DNA of 64,000 nucleotides from Rhizobium sophorae (GCF_013087515.1 NZ_JABFCN010000001.1:124001-188000); one strand, 5' to 3'; shown: positions 1-9,771, numbered from the stretch's first letter. Program-made: numbers and translations. Notes: generated by a model not told the origin, from the letters alone.

Positions 1-462
1 AAGGCGGGCGGAAACGCCGATGCGCATGGCGCCGGTGGCAAGCTTGATGAAGGCAAAACGGCCGGACGAATCCAGCCGGTCGAGCAGGTCGCGGACGTAG
101 CTGCGCACTTCGGTGCGGCCGAGCGCATTCATGCCGGCGACGACCTCGCCGAGACGCGGCTGGGCAAGGGCCGAACGGTCGATATCCCGCTCATTGTCCC
201 AGACGAGCGAGATGGTTTCGGCAAGATCGCCGACATAATCATAGGAATAGCGAAACAGCACCTCATCCATGCGCTCCAGCACCAGCTCGCGCAGCATGGC
301 CGGCTTGACGTTGCGCACCTCCAGCGTGCCGGCGATGGCGGCAAGGCCGTAGCCGCGGTCTGGATCCAGCGTGTCGCGAAAATAGTCGGTGAGCAGCTTC
401 AGTTTGCCGTTGCGGCTGGGGGTCAGCACCAGGCGGTCGAGCAGGTCGGCGAAAGCTTTCAT
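1..462 (-). CDS. ATP-dependent DNA ligase, N-terminal part (runs off the window)
   Basis: The frame opens at an ATG at 462, with GGGAGG five bases upstream, and is open to base 1, giving 154 residues (MKAFADLLDRLVLTPSRNGK at the start). The segment looks like the helical N-terminal domain of bacterial ATP-dependent DNA ligases, which seal nicks using ATP. The catalytic KxDG lysine motif would lie beyond the window edge and cannot be checked. The gene directly upstream on the same strand encodes a ligase-associated exonuclease, the usual partner in this family. This context is the main support for the call. Such ligases are accessory to the NAD-dependent housekeeping ligase. Confidence 0.8.
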   Translation of the reverse strand, partial: MKAFADLLDRLVLTPSRNGKLKLLTDYFRDTLDPDRGYGLAAIAGTLEVRNVKPAMLRELVLERMDEVLFRYSYDYVGDLAETISLVWDNERDIDRSALAQPRLGEVVAGMNALGRTEVRSYVRDLLDRLDSSGRFAFIKLATGAMRIGVSARL

Positions 463-501
463 GGGTGCCTCCCACTGGCGTGAAGAGGCCCAAGGGGTAC
501 T

Positions 502-652
502 CCCTCATTCCTGTGCTTGCAGGAATCCGGTGCGTCCAAGTCCTTGGACGCGGGAGATCCTTTTACGTCGCATGAGTCTTTCACCGCACCGACGCGCGGT
601 GGCTGGATTCCTGTGACATCCCTCGGGTCGAGCCCGAGGACAGGAATGAGGG
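502..652. repeat. Palindromic intergenic repeat between exonuclease and ligase genes
   Basis: CCCTCATTCCTGT at 502-514 is the exact reverse complement of ACAGGAATGAGGG at 640-652. Nested inside are GCAGGAATCC and GGATTCCTGTG in inverted order, and CTCGGGTCGAGCCCGAGG near 623-640. The element looks like the rhizobial intergenic mosaic repeats. A second hairpin, CCCCTCCC / GGGAGGGG at 684-706, lies between this repeat and the exonuclease stop codon and may end transcription. I see no gene in 463-739. Confidence 0.7.
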
Positions 653-739
653 AGCGAGAAATGCGACGGGCGCGGCACGGAAGCCCCTCCCCCTTGTTGG
701 GAGGGGTTGGATAGGGGTTTTCAGCGACAAACTCCATCG

Positions 740-1750
740 TCAATCCCCCTCATCCTCGTAACCCACCAGATGCAGCGGCTTCGCCTTGATGCCCTGCAGC
801 TGGCACCAGCGCACCAAGGCCTCCTCGCGGCCATGGGTCACCCATACTTCGGCGGGGTGCAGTTCCCGGATGGTTTCCGTCAATTCCGGCCAGTCGCAAT
901 GATCGGAGATGACGAGGGGCAGTTCGACGCCGAGCTGTTTGGCGCGCTGGCGCACCATCATCCAGCCGGAGGCGAAGGCCGGCAGCGGTTCGTTGAAGCG
1001 GCGGGCCCAGCGATCGGCGAAGGCCGAGGACGGGCCAATGACGACGGCGCCTGTGAAGGCGGATTTGTCGCGGCTTTCGATCGTCGCCGGCAGCAGTTCG
1101 CCGAGATCGATGCCCTGCTCGACGTAATAGTCGCAGAGTTTTTCCATGGCGCCGTGGATATAGATCGGTTCGGCATAACCGGCATCGCGCAGCAGCCGGA
1201 TGACGCGCTGGGCCTTGCCGAGCGCATAGGCGCCGACGAGATGGGTGCGCTCGGGAAATTGACGCAGCGACGCCAACAGCTTGCCGATCTCGTCCATCGG
1301 ATCGGGATGATGGAAGACCGGCAGGCCGAAGGTCGCCTCGGTGATGAAGACATCGCAGGCAACCGGCTCATAGGCGGCGCAGGTCGGGTCGGGGCGGCGC
1401 TTGTAATCGCCGGAGACGACGATGCGGGTGCCGTTCTTCTCGATGGCGATCTGGGCCGAGCCGAGCACATGACCGGCCGGATGAAAGCTTACCTTGACGC
1501 CGTTGACCAGCAGTTCCTCGCCGAAGGCTGCCGCCTGCTCGCTGGCGCAAAAACCGTCGCCGTAACGCAGGCGCATGATGTCGAGCGTCTGGCGGGTGGC
1601 AAGCACGTTCACATGGCCCGGGCGGGCATGATCCGAATGGCCATGGGTGACAAGCGCCTGCTCGACGGGCCGCACCGGATCGACATAAAAGCCGCCTTCC
1701 GGGCAATAGAGCCCCTCCGGGGCGGGATAAAGCAGCGCATCAGGTCTCAT
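740..1750 (-). CDS. Ligase-associated DNA exonuclease (metallo-beta-lactamase fold)
   Basis: A 336-residue protein of the MBL-fold/CPSF nuclease group that accompanies bacterial ATP-dependent DNA ligases. It carries the metal-binding HxHxDH signature as THGHSDH near residue 35, followed by the usual FHPAGHVLGSAQI and SGDYKRRPDP blocks. A C-terminal WVTHGREE stretch fits the conserved last histidine of the family. It starts at an ATG at 1750. The next gene on the same strand is the ligase (1-462), with a 277-bp repeat-bearing gap between them. In known clusters an Lhr-type helicase is also nearby, but none is seen inside this window. The protein probably trims DNA ends before ligation; this role is inferred from the family. 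Confidence 0.9.
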   Translation of the reverse strand: MRPDALLYPAPEGLYCPEGGFYVDPVRPVEQALVTHGHSDHARPGHVNVLATRQTLDIMRLRYGDGFCASEQAAAFGEELLVNGVKVSFHPAGHVLGSAQIAIEKNGTRIVVSGDYKRRPDPTCAAYEPVACDVFITEATFGLPVFHHPDPMDEIGKLLASLRQFPERTHLVGAYALGKAQRVIRLLRDAGYAEPIYIHGAMEKLCDYYVEQGIDLGELLPATIESRDKSAFTGAVVIGPSSAFADRWARRFNEPLPAFASGWMMVRQRAKQLGVELPLVISDHCDWPELTETIRELHPAEVWVTHGREEALVRWCQLQGIKAKPLHLVGYEDEGD

Positions 1751-1838
1751 GAAACGAGAGATAGCGGGAAATGGGCGCGAGGCCAGAGGGCAGCAAGAAG
1801 CGGCTGGCGAATGCGCCGCGGCTCAACGACGGCGATCG

Positions 1839-2660
1839 TCACGACCCTATTCCATCGAGGAAGGATTCCACCGCGGCATTAAATTGCGACGGCCGCTGCA
1901 GCGGCGCGAAATGGCTGACGCTTGTGAGATAGATCATCTCAGCGTTCGGAATGCTGCGGGCAAGATATTCGGCATGGTCTGGCTTGATGAATTCGTCGTG
2001 CTCGGCAAGCACGATCGCGACCGGCACGCGGATCAGGCTCAAATCGGCGGCCTGATAATTCGGCTCTGTCCGCATCATCAGGCTGACCGCCTCGACGAAT
2101 GGATTAAAATCATCCGGCGTGGTGGACAATGCGGCATAGTCCTTGGTGTGCCGGCTGAAGCATCGGTCGATGACCGGAGTCGCGACGTATTCCCGCGTTC
2201 CGCTCGGATCCATGTTGCAGCCGAAGAAAAAGACGCCCTCGACCCGCGACGGCGCCGCCATGGCCAGGATCAGAGCGATGCAGGCGCCGTCGCTCCAGCC
2301 GATGATGGCCGCCTTGTCGAGATGCAGTTCGTCCATGACGGCGAGCACATCTGAAGCCATCAGCTCATAGCTATAAGGACGGGAATCGCGGGTGCTTCGT
2401 CCATGGCCGCGGCTGTCGATCAGCACGACGCGGCGGCCGCGGCGCACGAGCGTCGGGACCTGGTAGCCCCAGTTACCGCTGTGGCCGAGGCCGCCATGCA
2501 GCAGAATGACGGGTGGGCCAGAGCCATAGCTCGCATACCAGATACGGGCGCCGTCATGCGCGACATGACCGTCGACTGCTGCCCGGGGCAACGGGGCAGC
2601 GCCGTGCGCTTCGAACTGGATAAGCTCGTCGTCGTCAAATTCCATAGCGATCAGACTCAT
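1839..2660 (-). CDS. Alpha/beta hydrolase
   Basis: The 273-residue reading starts at ATG 2660 (MSLIAMEFDDDEL); ATG 2645 is an equally possible start, and the frame is open a little further upstream. The oxyanion segment VILLHGGLGHSGNW is followed by the nucleophile elbow GWSDGAC, where the family has GxSxG; here the nucleophile is the Ser of GWSDG. The late acid and base are likely Asp in AEHDEF and His in SVSHFAPLQ, so the catalytic triad looks complete. The fold covers esterases, haloperoxidases and dehalogenases, and the substrate cannot be read from sequence. It diverges from the phosphodiesterase gene at 2757, so about 95 bp hold both promoters. Confidence 0.85.
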   Translation of the reverse strand: MSLIAMEFDDDELIQFEAHGAAPLPRAAVDGHVAHDGARIWYASYGSGPPVILLHGGLGHSGNWGYQVPTLVRRGRRVVLIDSRGHGRSTRDSRPYSYELMASDVLAVMDELHLDKAAIIGWSDGACIALILAMAAPSRVEGVFFFGCNMDPSGTREYVATPVIDRCFSRHTKDYAALSTTPDDFNPFVEAVSLMMRTEPNYQAADLSLIRVPVAIVLAEHDEFIKPDHAEYLARSIPNAEMIYLTSVSHFAPLQRPSQFNAAVESFLDGIGS

Positions 2661-2756
2661 TGTTGTCGCAGCATAGAAAAGGCGGAAAACAGCCCAAGAA
2701 CAACCGGAATCGCTTTCTAGCACTTGCTCGTCGATGCAACCAGAGGGGGATCAACT

Positions 2757-3728
2757 TTGGGCAGGAAGCTTTTCTATTGCGCCGCGGCGATCGCGGTTGC
2801 AGTCGCTGGCATCTACCTCAACAATACCAGCCTGCTCGCCGAACATCGGCCGGGAAAGCCGGTGCTGCTTGCCCATCGCGGCATCGCCCAGCGGTTCGAC
2901 GAAACCGTTCTCAAGAACGACACCTGTACGGCGAGCCGCATGCTGCCGCCGAAACACGACTATCTGGAAAACACACTTCCGTCGATGCAGGCGGGCTTTG
3001 CCGCCGGCGCCGACATCGTCGAGATCGACGTGCATCCGACGACGGACGGGCAGTTTGCGGTTTTTCACGACTGGACGCTCGATTGCCGCACCGACGGGCA
3101 TGGCGTCACCCGCGAGCATTCGATGGCTGACATGAAGAGGCTCGACATCGGCTACGGCTATACCGCCGATAGCGGCAAGACCTTTCCCTTTCGCGGCCGG
3201 GGCATCGGCATGATGCCGACGCTTGCAGAGGTGCTGTCGAGTTTTCCGGATCGGCGCTTCCTCATCAACGTCAAGAGCCGCGATCCTTCCGAGGGTGAAA
3301 AGCTCGCCGCGGTCCTCAATGGACTTTCCCGGGAAAGACGGGCCGAGATCATCGTCTATGGCGGTGACGAGCCGATCGACGTGCTCCGCCTGATGGCGCC
3401 CGATATCAAGACCGCCTCGCGCAAGAGCCTGAAGAGCTGCCTGCTCGGCTATATCGGCTATGGCTGGACGGGCCTGCTGCCGGACGAATGCAAACATGCG
3501 ATGATGCTGGTGCCGATCAATATCGCCCCGTGGCTCTGGGGCTGGCCGGACCGCTTTCTAAACCGGATGGAGGATGCCGGGACCGAGGTTTTCTTGCTCG
3601 GCCCCTATCGCGGCAGCGATTTTTCCACCGGCATCGACGACCCCGCGCAACTGGCGCGGCTGCCGCCAAACTATGCAGCGGGCATATGGACGAATGAGAT
3701 CGAAGCGATCGGCAAGCTTGCAAAATAA
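2757..3728 (+). CDS. Glycerophosphodiester phosphodiesterase family protein
   Basis: I place the start at TTG 2757 because GAGGGGG sits seven bases upstream; an in-frame TTG at 2724 lacks such a site. The 323-residue protein begins with a short hydrophobic segment (KLFYCAAAIAVAVAGIYL), a signal peptide or membrane anchor. Family motifs are LAHRGIAQRF (His-Arg-Gly), ENTLPSMQAG (Glu-Asn-Thr) and VEIDVHPTTDGQFAVFHD, giving the metal and catalytic residues of the GDPD TIM barrel. The enzyme would cleave glycerophosphodiesters to glycerol-3-phosphate and an alcohol, probably outside the cytoplasmic membrane. The region between ENT and HRG is longer than in short GDPDs and holds a Cys in DTCTASR. 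No operon partner is evident. Confidence 0.85.
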   Translation: MGRKLFYCAAAIAVAVAGIYLNNTSLLAEHRPGKPVLLAHRGIAQRFDETVLKNDTCTASRMLPPKHDYLENTLPSMQAGFAAGADIVEIDVHPTTDGQFAVFHDWTLDCRTDGHGVTREHSMADMKRLDIGYGYTADSGKTFPFRGRGIGMMPTLAEVLSSFPDRRFLINVKSRDPSEGEKLAAVLNGLSRERRAEIIVYGGDEPIDVLRLMAPDIKTASRKSLKSCLLGYIGYGWTGLLPDECKHAMMLVPINIAPWLWGWPDRFLNRMEDAGTEVFLLGPYRGSDFSTGIDDPAQLARLPPNYAAGIWTNEIEAIGKLAK

Positions 3729-3783
3729 GGTTTGAAAGACCTCACATAAACCTGATCGATGCGACGTCTTTCAATGTTTCCTT

Positions 3784-3838
3784 TTGTGCATGTCGTTCTC
3801 CCAAAACCGCTGCACACTTTTGGGCGCCATGCTCTAGA
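3784..3838. repeat. Rhizobial intergenic repeat (CCGCTGCACACTTTTG type)
   Basis: The text CCCAAAACCGCTGCACACTTTTGGG with a following GCTCTAG lies between two convergent genes. The same core (AAAACCGCTGCA) recurs at 49938-49958 and 57224-57240, and the terminal GCTCTAG recurs at 18831-18837 and 28036-28042. CCCAAAA / TTTTGGG form a short stem that could also help stop transcription from both sides. Confidence 0.6.
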
Positions 3839-6131
3839 GACTGCGCGCCCGCAGCAATGCCGGGATCTCCTCCGGGGAGACCGGCCTGGAGAAGCGGAAG
3901 CCTTGCGCCTCCTCGCAATGCGCCTGGCGCAGGAAGTCCATCTGGGCGTCGGTTTCGACGCCTTCGGCGAGAACCGAGAGCTTCAGCGTCTGCGCCAGCG
4001 AAATGACCGCCGAGGCGATGGCGACGGCGGTCTTGTCGCCCGGCAGGGCCTCGACCAGCGAACGGTCCATCTTCAAGCGGTCGAAGGGGAAGGTCTTCAG
4101 CGCCGCCAGGCTGGAATAGCCGGAGCCGAAATCGTCGATCGACAGGCGCACGCCAAGCCCCCGCAGCGTTTCCATCATGGCGAGCGCGCGTTCGGCATTC
4201 TGCATCACCACGCTTTCGGTGACTTCAAGCTCCAGCCAGCGGGACTGCAGGCGGTGACGCTCCAGCGCCTCGGCGACATGGGTTGCGAAATCCGGATCGG
4301 CGAACTGCTTGGCCGAGACGTTGACGGCGATCGTCAGCGGCGGCAGGCCCATGTCTTGCCAAAGACGCGCCTGGCGGCAGGCCTCGTTCAGCACCCAGAG
4401 ACCGAGCGGAACGATGAGGCCGGTCTCTTCGGCGAGCGGAATGAAATTGACCGGCGGCACCCTGCCCTTTGCCGGATGGTTCCAGCGCACCAGCGCCTCG
4501 AGCCCGGTGATGCGGCCGGTGGCGACATCGACCTGCGGCTGGTATTGCAGGAACAGCTGGTCGCCGGTAATCGCCTGGTGCAATTCCTCGTGCTCGCCGA
4601 GCGGCATTCCGACGGGCGTGCTGCCGCCATCGTGACGTTGCAATGTGTTCCGGCCGAGCTCCTTGGCGCGGTACATGGCGCGGTCGGCATTGGCGAGAAG
4701 TTCTTCCGAGGTCGCGCCATCGAAGGGGAAGGCGGCAACGCCGATGCTCGAGGTAACGGTGATCTCGCCGTCCGCGCCGCGGATCGGCCGGTTGATCGCC
4801 TTCTGCAGATCGCGAAGGCGGCGCGTGATGCCGGCATCATGGCTCGATTGGTGAACGAGCACCACAAGGAATTCGTCGCCGCCGAGACGCACCACCATAT
4901 CCGACGCCCTGACGCTATTGGCCATGCGGGCGGCAATCTCTTTCAGAACCTCGTCGCCGGCGGCGTGGCCGCGGCCGTCATTGATGTACTTGAAATTATC
5001 GAGATCGATATAGGCGACGGTCACCTTGCGATTGTTGCGCCGGGCCTGGTCGAGGATACTCGCCAGGCGCTCCTTCAGGAAGGCGCGGTTCGGCAGGCCC
5101 GTCAGATCATCATGATGGGCCATGAAATGAATGCGGTCGTCGACACGTTTGCGCTCGATGGCGATGCCGGCGATATGGGTGGCGAGCGCCACCAGCGTCA
5201 TCTCGTGTTCGGTGGGACGGCGGACTTCCCTGGAGTAGAGCGCGAACGTGCCCAGCACATTGTTCTGCGAGGTGGCGATCGGCGTCGACCAGCAGGAGCG
5301 GAAGCCGAACGGGGCGATCAACGCGCGAAAATCCTCCCAGAGCGGATCGCTCATCACATCCTCGACGATCACGGCCTGACCGCGCCACGCGGCAGTGCCG
5401 CAGGAGCCGACCTTGGGACCGATCGTGACACCATCGATGAGGCGGCTGTAGCCGCCGGGCAGATTGGGAGACGCGCCGTGATAGAGCCTGGTGCCCTCGC
5501 TGTCGAGCAGCAGCACCGATCCGTCGATCCCTGTCAATTGCTCCTCGATCATCAGCACGAGCGCCTCGAGGATCATCGGCAACGGCTCGTTGCGGGCAAT
5601 CATTTCGAGCAGGCTCGCCTGGCCGCGATGCAGATCCTCCTGGCGCTTGCGTTCGGTGATATCACGGGAAACACCGATCAGGCCGATGATTTCGCCGCGA
5701 TCGTTGCGCAGCGGTATCTTCGAGGTCAGCCGGCATATCGGCCTTCTGCTGCCGGGAAGGGTGTAGGATTCCTCCATGTCGATACGGGCTTCGCCCGTCG
5801 CCATGATCTGCTGTTCGATATCGAAATGGTGGAGCGCCGTCTCGAAATCGAACAGGTCGAAATCGCGCTTGCCGGTGATCAGCGCAGCGCTCTCCAGACC
5901 AAGGCTGCTGGCGGTGACGGCATTGGCAAAAACGAAGCGGCTGTCACGATCCTTGACGTAGAGAAAATCCGGAAGTTCGTGGACGATTTCCTTGAGGCGC
6001 AGATTCTCGATGCCCTTGGAAAGGTGGTGGGCGGTCGCTGCAATCATTGCCTCCGTCGCGGCGACGATACGCCGCGTTTCGGCCGTCAGGGCATCGGTTG
6101 ATTCCCATCGCCTGGCACTCGGTTCGTGCAT
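3834..6131 (-). CDS. PAS-GAF-GGDEF-EAL c-di-GMP signalling protein
   Basis: A 765-residue composite enzyme. I choose ATG 6131 because GGGGAG lies nine bases upstream; a TTG at 6155 is the only longer alternative. Order of domains: PAS at about 40-165 (FLYVKDRDSRFVFAN), GAF at about 175-320 (GSCGTAAWRGQAV), GGDEF at about 340-500 with an intact RLGGDEF near residue 416, and EAL at about 515-765 with intact EALVRW, DDFGSGYSSL and EGVET. Both the cyclase and the phosphodiesterase halves keep their signature residues, so either activity is possible. There are no membrane segments, so it should be a cytoplasmic sensor. The gene stands alone; its last bases overlap the repeat at 3784-3838. Confidence 0.93.
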   Translation of the reverse strand: MHEPSARRWESTDALTAETRRIVAATEAMIAATAHHLSKGIENLRLKEIVHELPDFLYVKDRDSRFVFANAVTASSLGLESAALITGKRDFDLFDFETALHHFDIEQQIMATGEARIDMEESYTLPGSRRPICRLTSKIPLRNDRGEIIGLIGVSRDITERKRQEDLHRGQASLLEMIARNEPLPMILEALVLMIEEQLTGIDGSVLLLDSEGTRLYHGASPNLPGGYSRLIDGVTIGPKVGSCGTAAWRGQAVIVEDVMSDPLWEDFRALIAPFGFRSCWSTPIATSQNNVLGTFALYSREVRRPTEHEMTLVALATHIAGIAIERKRVDDRIHFMAHHDDLTGLPNRAFLKERLASILDQARRNNRKVTVAYIDLDNFKYINDGRGHAAGDEVLKEIAARMANSVRASDMVVRLGGDEFLVVLVHQSSHDAGITRRLRDLQKAINRPIRGADGEITVTSSIGVAAFPFDGATSEELLANADRAMYRAKELGRNTLQRHDGGSTPVGMPLGEHEELHQAITGDQLFLQYQPQVDVATGRITGLEALVRWNHPAKGRVPPVNFIPLAEETGLIVPLGLWVLNEACRQARLWQDMGLPPLTIAVNVSAKQFADPDFATHVAEALERHRLQSRWLELEVTESVVMQNAERALAMMETLRGLGVRLSIDDFGSGYSSLAALKTFPFDRLKMDRSLVEALPGDKTAVAIASAVISLAQTLKLSVLAEGVETDAQMDFLRQAHCEEAQGFRFSRPVSPEEIPALLRARSL

Positions 6132-6367
6132 GCCGCCATTCTCCCCGCCGGCCAAAGGCCGTATCGCGCACCCGTCATCGTAGAAATTCCCTTAAAAGTA
6201 GTCCTCATTTCCTTCGGCTTACTTAAATGAAAGGGTGAACAAGACGACAATATAAGCGGCGATATCCTGCCGTCGGCCTCGACCATAACGGCAATTTCGC
6301 CGGCCTTTGCCAAGCTTGTGCCAAAAGAAAACTGCGCGCTTGGCACGTTTCCTGCTACGGGCGCGTT

Positions 6368-7753
6368 ATGACAAGTGATCCCCGGATGCCTTCACGCCGC
6401 GACATGCTTCTATTCCTCGCTGCCTCGGCCGTTGCGGGAGGGGCATCGCGCGCCCTTGCCTCGCCGCTGACGGCAGCCGCTCAGCCCGATCTGCGCGGGG
6501 CGATCGACGCGGTCGACTATCGCGCCGTTCCCGAAATCGGCGACCGCAAGACCCGCAACCTGCAGCAGATGATCGAACAAGCGGCGCGCGACAACGTGCC
6601 GGTCTTCCTGCCGCCCGGCACCTACCGGGTCTCCAATCTCACTTTGCCCGACAATACGCGTATCACTGGCGTACCCGGCGCCTCGCGGATCGTCTATACC
6701 GGCGAAGGCCATCTGTTTGCGGCCGAGAACGTGCGGCGGATCGAGCTTTCCAATCTCGTCATCGACGGCGGCAACCGCTGGCTCGGCGACTATGCCGGCG
6801 GACTTTTGCAATTTACCGGCGTCGACGAGGTGCTGATCGACAATTGCGAGATCGGCGGCAGCCGCAAACACGGGCTGCAACTGGAGCGCTGCGGCGGGCG
6901 GATCGAGCGCAGCCGCATCTCGGGAGCTGCCCAATCCGGGCTTTACGCGGTGGATTCCAGCACTCTCTCGGTCACCGGCAATACAGTCTCGGATTGCGGC
7001 AATGGCGGCATCCTGGTGCATCGCTGGAAGAAGGCGGAGGACGGCACGGTCGTCTCCGGCAACCGCATCTCCAACATCCGCGCCAATGACGGCGGCACCG
7101 GGCAAAACGGCAACGGCATCAATATCTTCCGGGCCGACGGCGTGATGGTGGTGAATAACCAGATCTCCGATTGCGCCTTTACGGCGATCCGCGCCAATTC
7201 GGCTTCGAACATCCAGATCAGCAGCAATCAGTGCCGGCGGTCCGGCGAGACGGCGATCTATGTCGAATTCGCCTTCGAGGGCGCCGTCGTTTCCGCCAAC
7301 ATGATCGACGGGGCGGCTAACGGCATATCGATCGCCAATTTCGACGAAGGCGGCAGGCTTGCGAGCGTCACTGGCAATGTCGTGCGCAACCTGACGCTGC
7401 GCGGCCCATACCAGCACGAGGTCGGCTTCGGCATCGGCATCGCGGCGGAGGCCGACACGCTGATTTCAGGCAATGTGATCGAGGACGCGCCGCGCTGGGG
7501 CCTGCAGATCGGCTGGGGTCCGTATCTGCGCAACGTCGTTGTGACGGGCAATGTGGTGCGCAAGGCGCCTGTGGGATGTGCCGTCTCGGTCGCCGATGGC
7601 GCCGGGACCGCCGTCATCACCGACAACATTTTCCAGGAGACCGCCGAAGGCGCGGTTTTAGGCTTCCAATGGGAGAAGAAGGTGTCCGGCGAAATGGCAG
7701 GCGATGGCTCGCCCTATGCACAGCTGACCGTTGAGCGGAACCGCATTTCCTGA
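6368..7753 (+). CDS. Twin-arginine-exported repeat protein, TIGR03808 type (right-handed beta-helix)
   Basis: A 461-residue protein with a twin-arginine signal, [17 protein letters not shown], near the N-terminus and a likely cleavage after ASRALA. The rest is a series of beta-helix rungs with many xSGNxI / VTGNxV units (for example [14 protein letters not shown] and VVSGNRISN), as in pectate-lyase-like folds. It fits the uncharacterised rhizobial family TIGR03808. Function is unknown; the fold suggests binding or cleavage of a polysaccharide in the periplasm, which is inference. The start ATG 6368 has no strong ribosome site; ATG 6386 is an alternative and keeps the twin-arginine motif. Confidence 0.85.
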   Translation: MTSDPRMPSRRDMLLFLAASAVAGGASRALASPLTAAAQPDLRGAIDAVDYRAVPEIGDRKTRNLQQMIEQAARDNVPVFLPPGTYRVSNLTLPDNTRITGVPGASRIVYTGEGHLFAAENVRRIELSNLVIDGGNRWLGDYAGGLLQFTGVDEVLIDNCEIGGSRKHGLQLERCGGRIERSRISGAAQSGLYAVDSSTLSVTGNTVSDCGNGGILVHRWKKAEDGTVVSGNRISNIRANDGGTGQNGNGINIFRADGVMVVNNQISDCAFTAIRANSASNIQISSNQCRRSGETAIYVEFAFEGAVVSANMIDGAANGISIANFDEGGRLASVTGNVVRNLTLRGPYQHEVGFGIGIAAEADTLISGNVIEDAPRWGLQIGWGPYLRNVVVTGNVVRKAPVGCAVSVADGAGTAVITDNIFQETAEGAVLGFQWEKKVSGEMAGDGSPYAQLTVERNRIS

Positions 7754-7851
7754 AGGCCATCAAAAGCTTTCATCATCCCATCAGCCACAAGGACTTTTCC
7801 CACGCCGATCCGGCATTTACGGTCTCTCGGACACATCGAGGGGATATGGAC

Positions 7852-8517
7852 ATGCTGACAATCTACGGGGTCTATCGGTCGCGCGCCTCACGCGTCTATT
7901 GGATGGCGGAGGAGCTTGGGATCGAATTCCGCTCGGTGCCGGTGCTGCAGGCAAGGCGGCTTGCAGATCCGCTATCTCAGGATGCGCCGCTCAACACGCA
8001 TTCGCCTGAATTCATTACCGTCAACCCGATGGCGCAGATCCCCAGCATTCGGGACGGCGACCTCGTCATGCACGAGTCGCTGGCGATCAATCTTTACCTG
8101 GCGCGTAGACATGGCGGGCCGCTTTCCGGCCAAAGCGTCGAAGAAGACGGATTGCTGACGATGTGGACGATCTGGGCAGCCGCGGAGGTCGAGCCGCATA
8201 CGGTGAAGATCGTGCTCACCTATGATAACGGGCTCGAAGACAGCGAAGGCGGCCAACAGACGATCGCGGTTGCCTGCCGCTCGCTGCGCAGGCCGTTGGC
8301 GGTTCTCGAAGGCCACCTTGCCGGAAGGCAGTGGATCGTCGGCGACCGCTTCACCGTCGCCGATCTCAACCTCGCCGAGGTGCTGCGCTACGCCCAGACC
8401 GAGAAGGCGCTTTTCCAGGCGCATCCGAATATCAAAACCTGGATCGAACGCTGCCAGTCCCGTCCCGCCTACAAGGCGATGCAGGCGACGCGAGCCAAGG
8501 AGCCGATCGAGGTTTGA
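7852..8517 (+). CDS. Glutathione S-transferase family protein
   Basis: A 221-residue protein beginning [23 protein letters not shown] 7852 is preferred over ATG 7846 because GAGGGG lies eight bases before it. The N-terminal thioredoxin-like half has the Ser/Arg region typical of bacterial GSTs (YRSRASR), a cis-Pro segment QIPSIRDGD and the glutathione-binding [13 protein letters not shown]. The C-terminal helical half includes [19 protein letters not shown], the usual N-capping motif. Substrate is unknown. It is tail-to-tail with the LysR gene, whose stop lies four bases beyond this stop codon. Confidence 0.88.
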   Translation: MLTIYGVYRSRASRVYWMAEELGIEFRSVPVLQARRLADPLSQDAPLNTHSPEFITVNPMAQIPSIRDGDLVMHESLAINLYLARRHGGPLSGQSVEEDGLLTMWTIWAAAEVEPHTVKIVLTYDNGLEDSEGGQQTIAVACRSLRRPLAVLEGHLAGRQWIVGDRFTVADLNLAEVLRYAQTEKALFQAHPNIKTWIERCQSRPAYKAMQATRAKEPIEV

Positions 8518-8520
8518 GGA

Positions 8521-9417
8521 TTATCGGAAAAGCGTGAGCGTGCCGGCCATTTCCTCGCGGATCCAGGCCTTGAAATCCCTCACCTTCTTCGGCTCCCGCG
8601 TGCCCTCGGCGGTGACGAAGTAGTGGCCGAAACCAGTACGGGCGCGAATGCCGAAGGGGGCGACCAGCCGGCCTTCGGCGAGCGCAAAGGCGGCAAGGGT
8701 CTGCCAGGCCAGCATGACGCCCTGGCCGGCGATCGCCGCATCGAGGCAGAGCGAGGCATCGTTGAAGACGTGGCGGGTCGAAAGCGTAGCACCTGATAGG
8801 CCGGCCTCGCGCATCCAGACCTCCCAGGTGAACATGGCATGGCCGTCGATGATCGCAGGCAGTGCGAGGATATCGGCGGGTTCCTTCAAATTCGCCGCCA
8901 TCTCCGGGGAGCAGACGGGAAAGACCTCCTGTGCCAACAGCAGTTCGGCCTTCACGTCCGGCCACTTGCCGTTGCCGACGCGGATGCCGATATCGACATC
9001 GCAAAGCGCCGGACTGACGAGATTGGTCGTTGCATCCAGCCGCAGCTTGATATCCGGGTGACGCTCGGCGAAACGATCGAGCCGGCAGACCAGCCAGCGG
9101 GCAGCGAAAACCGGCGCCACGGAGATGGTCAGGATCGTATCGTCCTTGCGACTGGCGATCGATACCGCCGCCGAAAGACGGGCAAAACCCTCGTCGAGCG
9201 CCAGAAGCACCGGCCGGCCGGCTTCGGTGGCGATCATTCCCCTGGCGGTGCGCTCGAAGATCACCTGACCGAGCTGGGCTTCGGCCTTGATCACCTGCTG
9301 GCTGACGGCGCCGACCGAGACGCCGAGTTCTTCGGCCGCGGCCTGCAGCGATCCGAGACGGCCGACGGCTTCCAGCGCCCGCAGGCCGTTGAGATGGACC
9401 ATGTTCAGGTTCTTCAT
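8521..9417 (-). CDS. LysR-family regulator, GcvA-like
   Basis: 298 residues with the N-terminal winged helix-turn-helix (NGLRALEAVGRLGSLQAAAE, SVGAVSQQV) at residues 8-65 and a substrate-binding-like effector domain after it. The pattern of the helix-turn-helix resembles GcvA-type regulators. It starts at ATG 9417. The 150-bp gap to the small gene at 9568 contains an A/T-rich ATTCTCAATTGAAAAT, a plausible T-N11-A binding site. The closest target candidates are its own promoter and the small gene at 9568; the GST at 7852 is convergent and not obviously controlled by it. Confidence 0.88.
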   Translation of the reverse strand: MKNLNMVHLNGLRALEAVGRLGSLQAAAEELGVSVGAVSQQVIKAEAQLGQVIFERTARGMIATEAGRPVLLALDEGFARLSAAVSIASRKDDTILTISVAPVFAARWLVCRLDRFAERHPDIKLRLDATTNLVSPALCDVDIGIRVGNGKWPDVKAELLLAQEVFPVCSPEMAANLKEPADILALPAIIDGHAMFTWEVWMREAGLSGATLSTRHVFNDASLCLDAAIAGQGVMLAWQTLAAFALAEGRLVAPFGIRARTGFGHYFVTAEGTREPKKVRDFKAWIREEMAGTLTLFR

Positions 9418-9567
9418 ATAGTTTTTCTATACCGCCTGAACGTTATTCTCAATTGAAAATCTGCCTGTTGAGGCCGACATTGCACGCATAGGCAATCCAT
9501 GGCTTAGCAGGCGCCAGCCGCTGCGCGATGATCATCCTTCTACGCCACTGAGAAAGCGAGGCATGCC

Positions 9568-9762
9568 ATGTCGTTGCTGAAGTTTTTCTTGAGACCTACC
9601 CTTCAGGCGGGAGGCGCAGAAATTGCACCAGCCTGGAAGGACGATCCGCTGCGGCATCCCGAGGTCGAGCGCATGTCGATGCGCGAAATCGCCGATCTAC
9701 CGCTCGGGATGCAGACGGGCTTTCCCAAAGAGGCCAAGCCGCCGCTGGCGAAATACGCCTGA
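9568..9762 (+). CDS. Small hypothetical protein (64 aa)
   Basis: A 64-residue frame (MSLLKFFLRPTLQAGGAEIA start) with GCGAGG eight to nine bases before the ATG. It is divergent from the LysR gene, which is a common arrangement for a regulator and its target. The N-terminus has a short hydrophobic stretch and the rest is polar and proline-rich. No family is recognised. A mobile-looking repeat begins ten bases after its stop codon. Confidence 0.5.
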   Translation: MSLLKFFLRPTLQAGGAEIAPAWKDDPLRHPEVERMSMREIADLPLGMQTGFPKEAKPPLAKYA

Positions 9763-9771
9763 AAATATGCG

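Noticed and set aside
707..1882. Long open frame antisense to the exonuclease gene
   Set aside because: It mirrors a well-supported gene with a metal-binding motif on the other strand. High GC leaves antisense frames open; no domain or ribosome site was seen.
3759..6101. 780-codon frame antisense to the GGDEF-EAL gene
   Set aside because: Its protein is Arg/Ala/His-rich with no domain, while the opposite strand encodes four clear domains.
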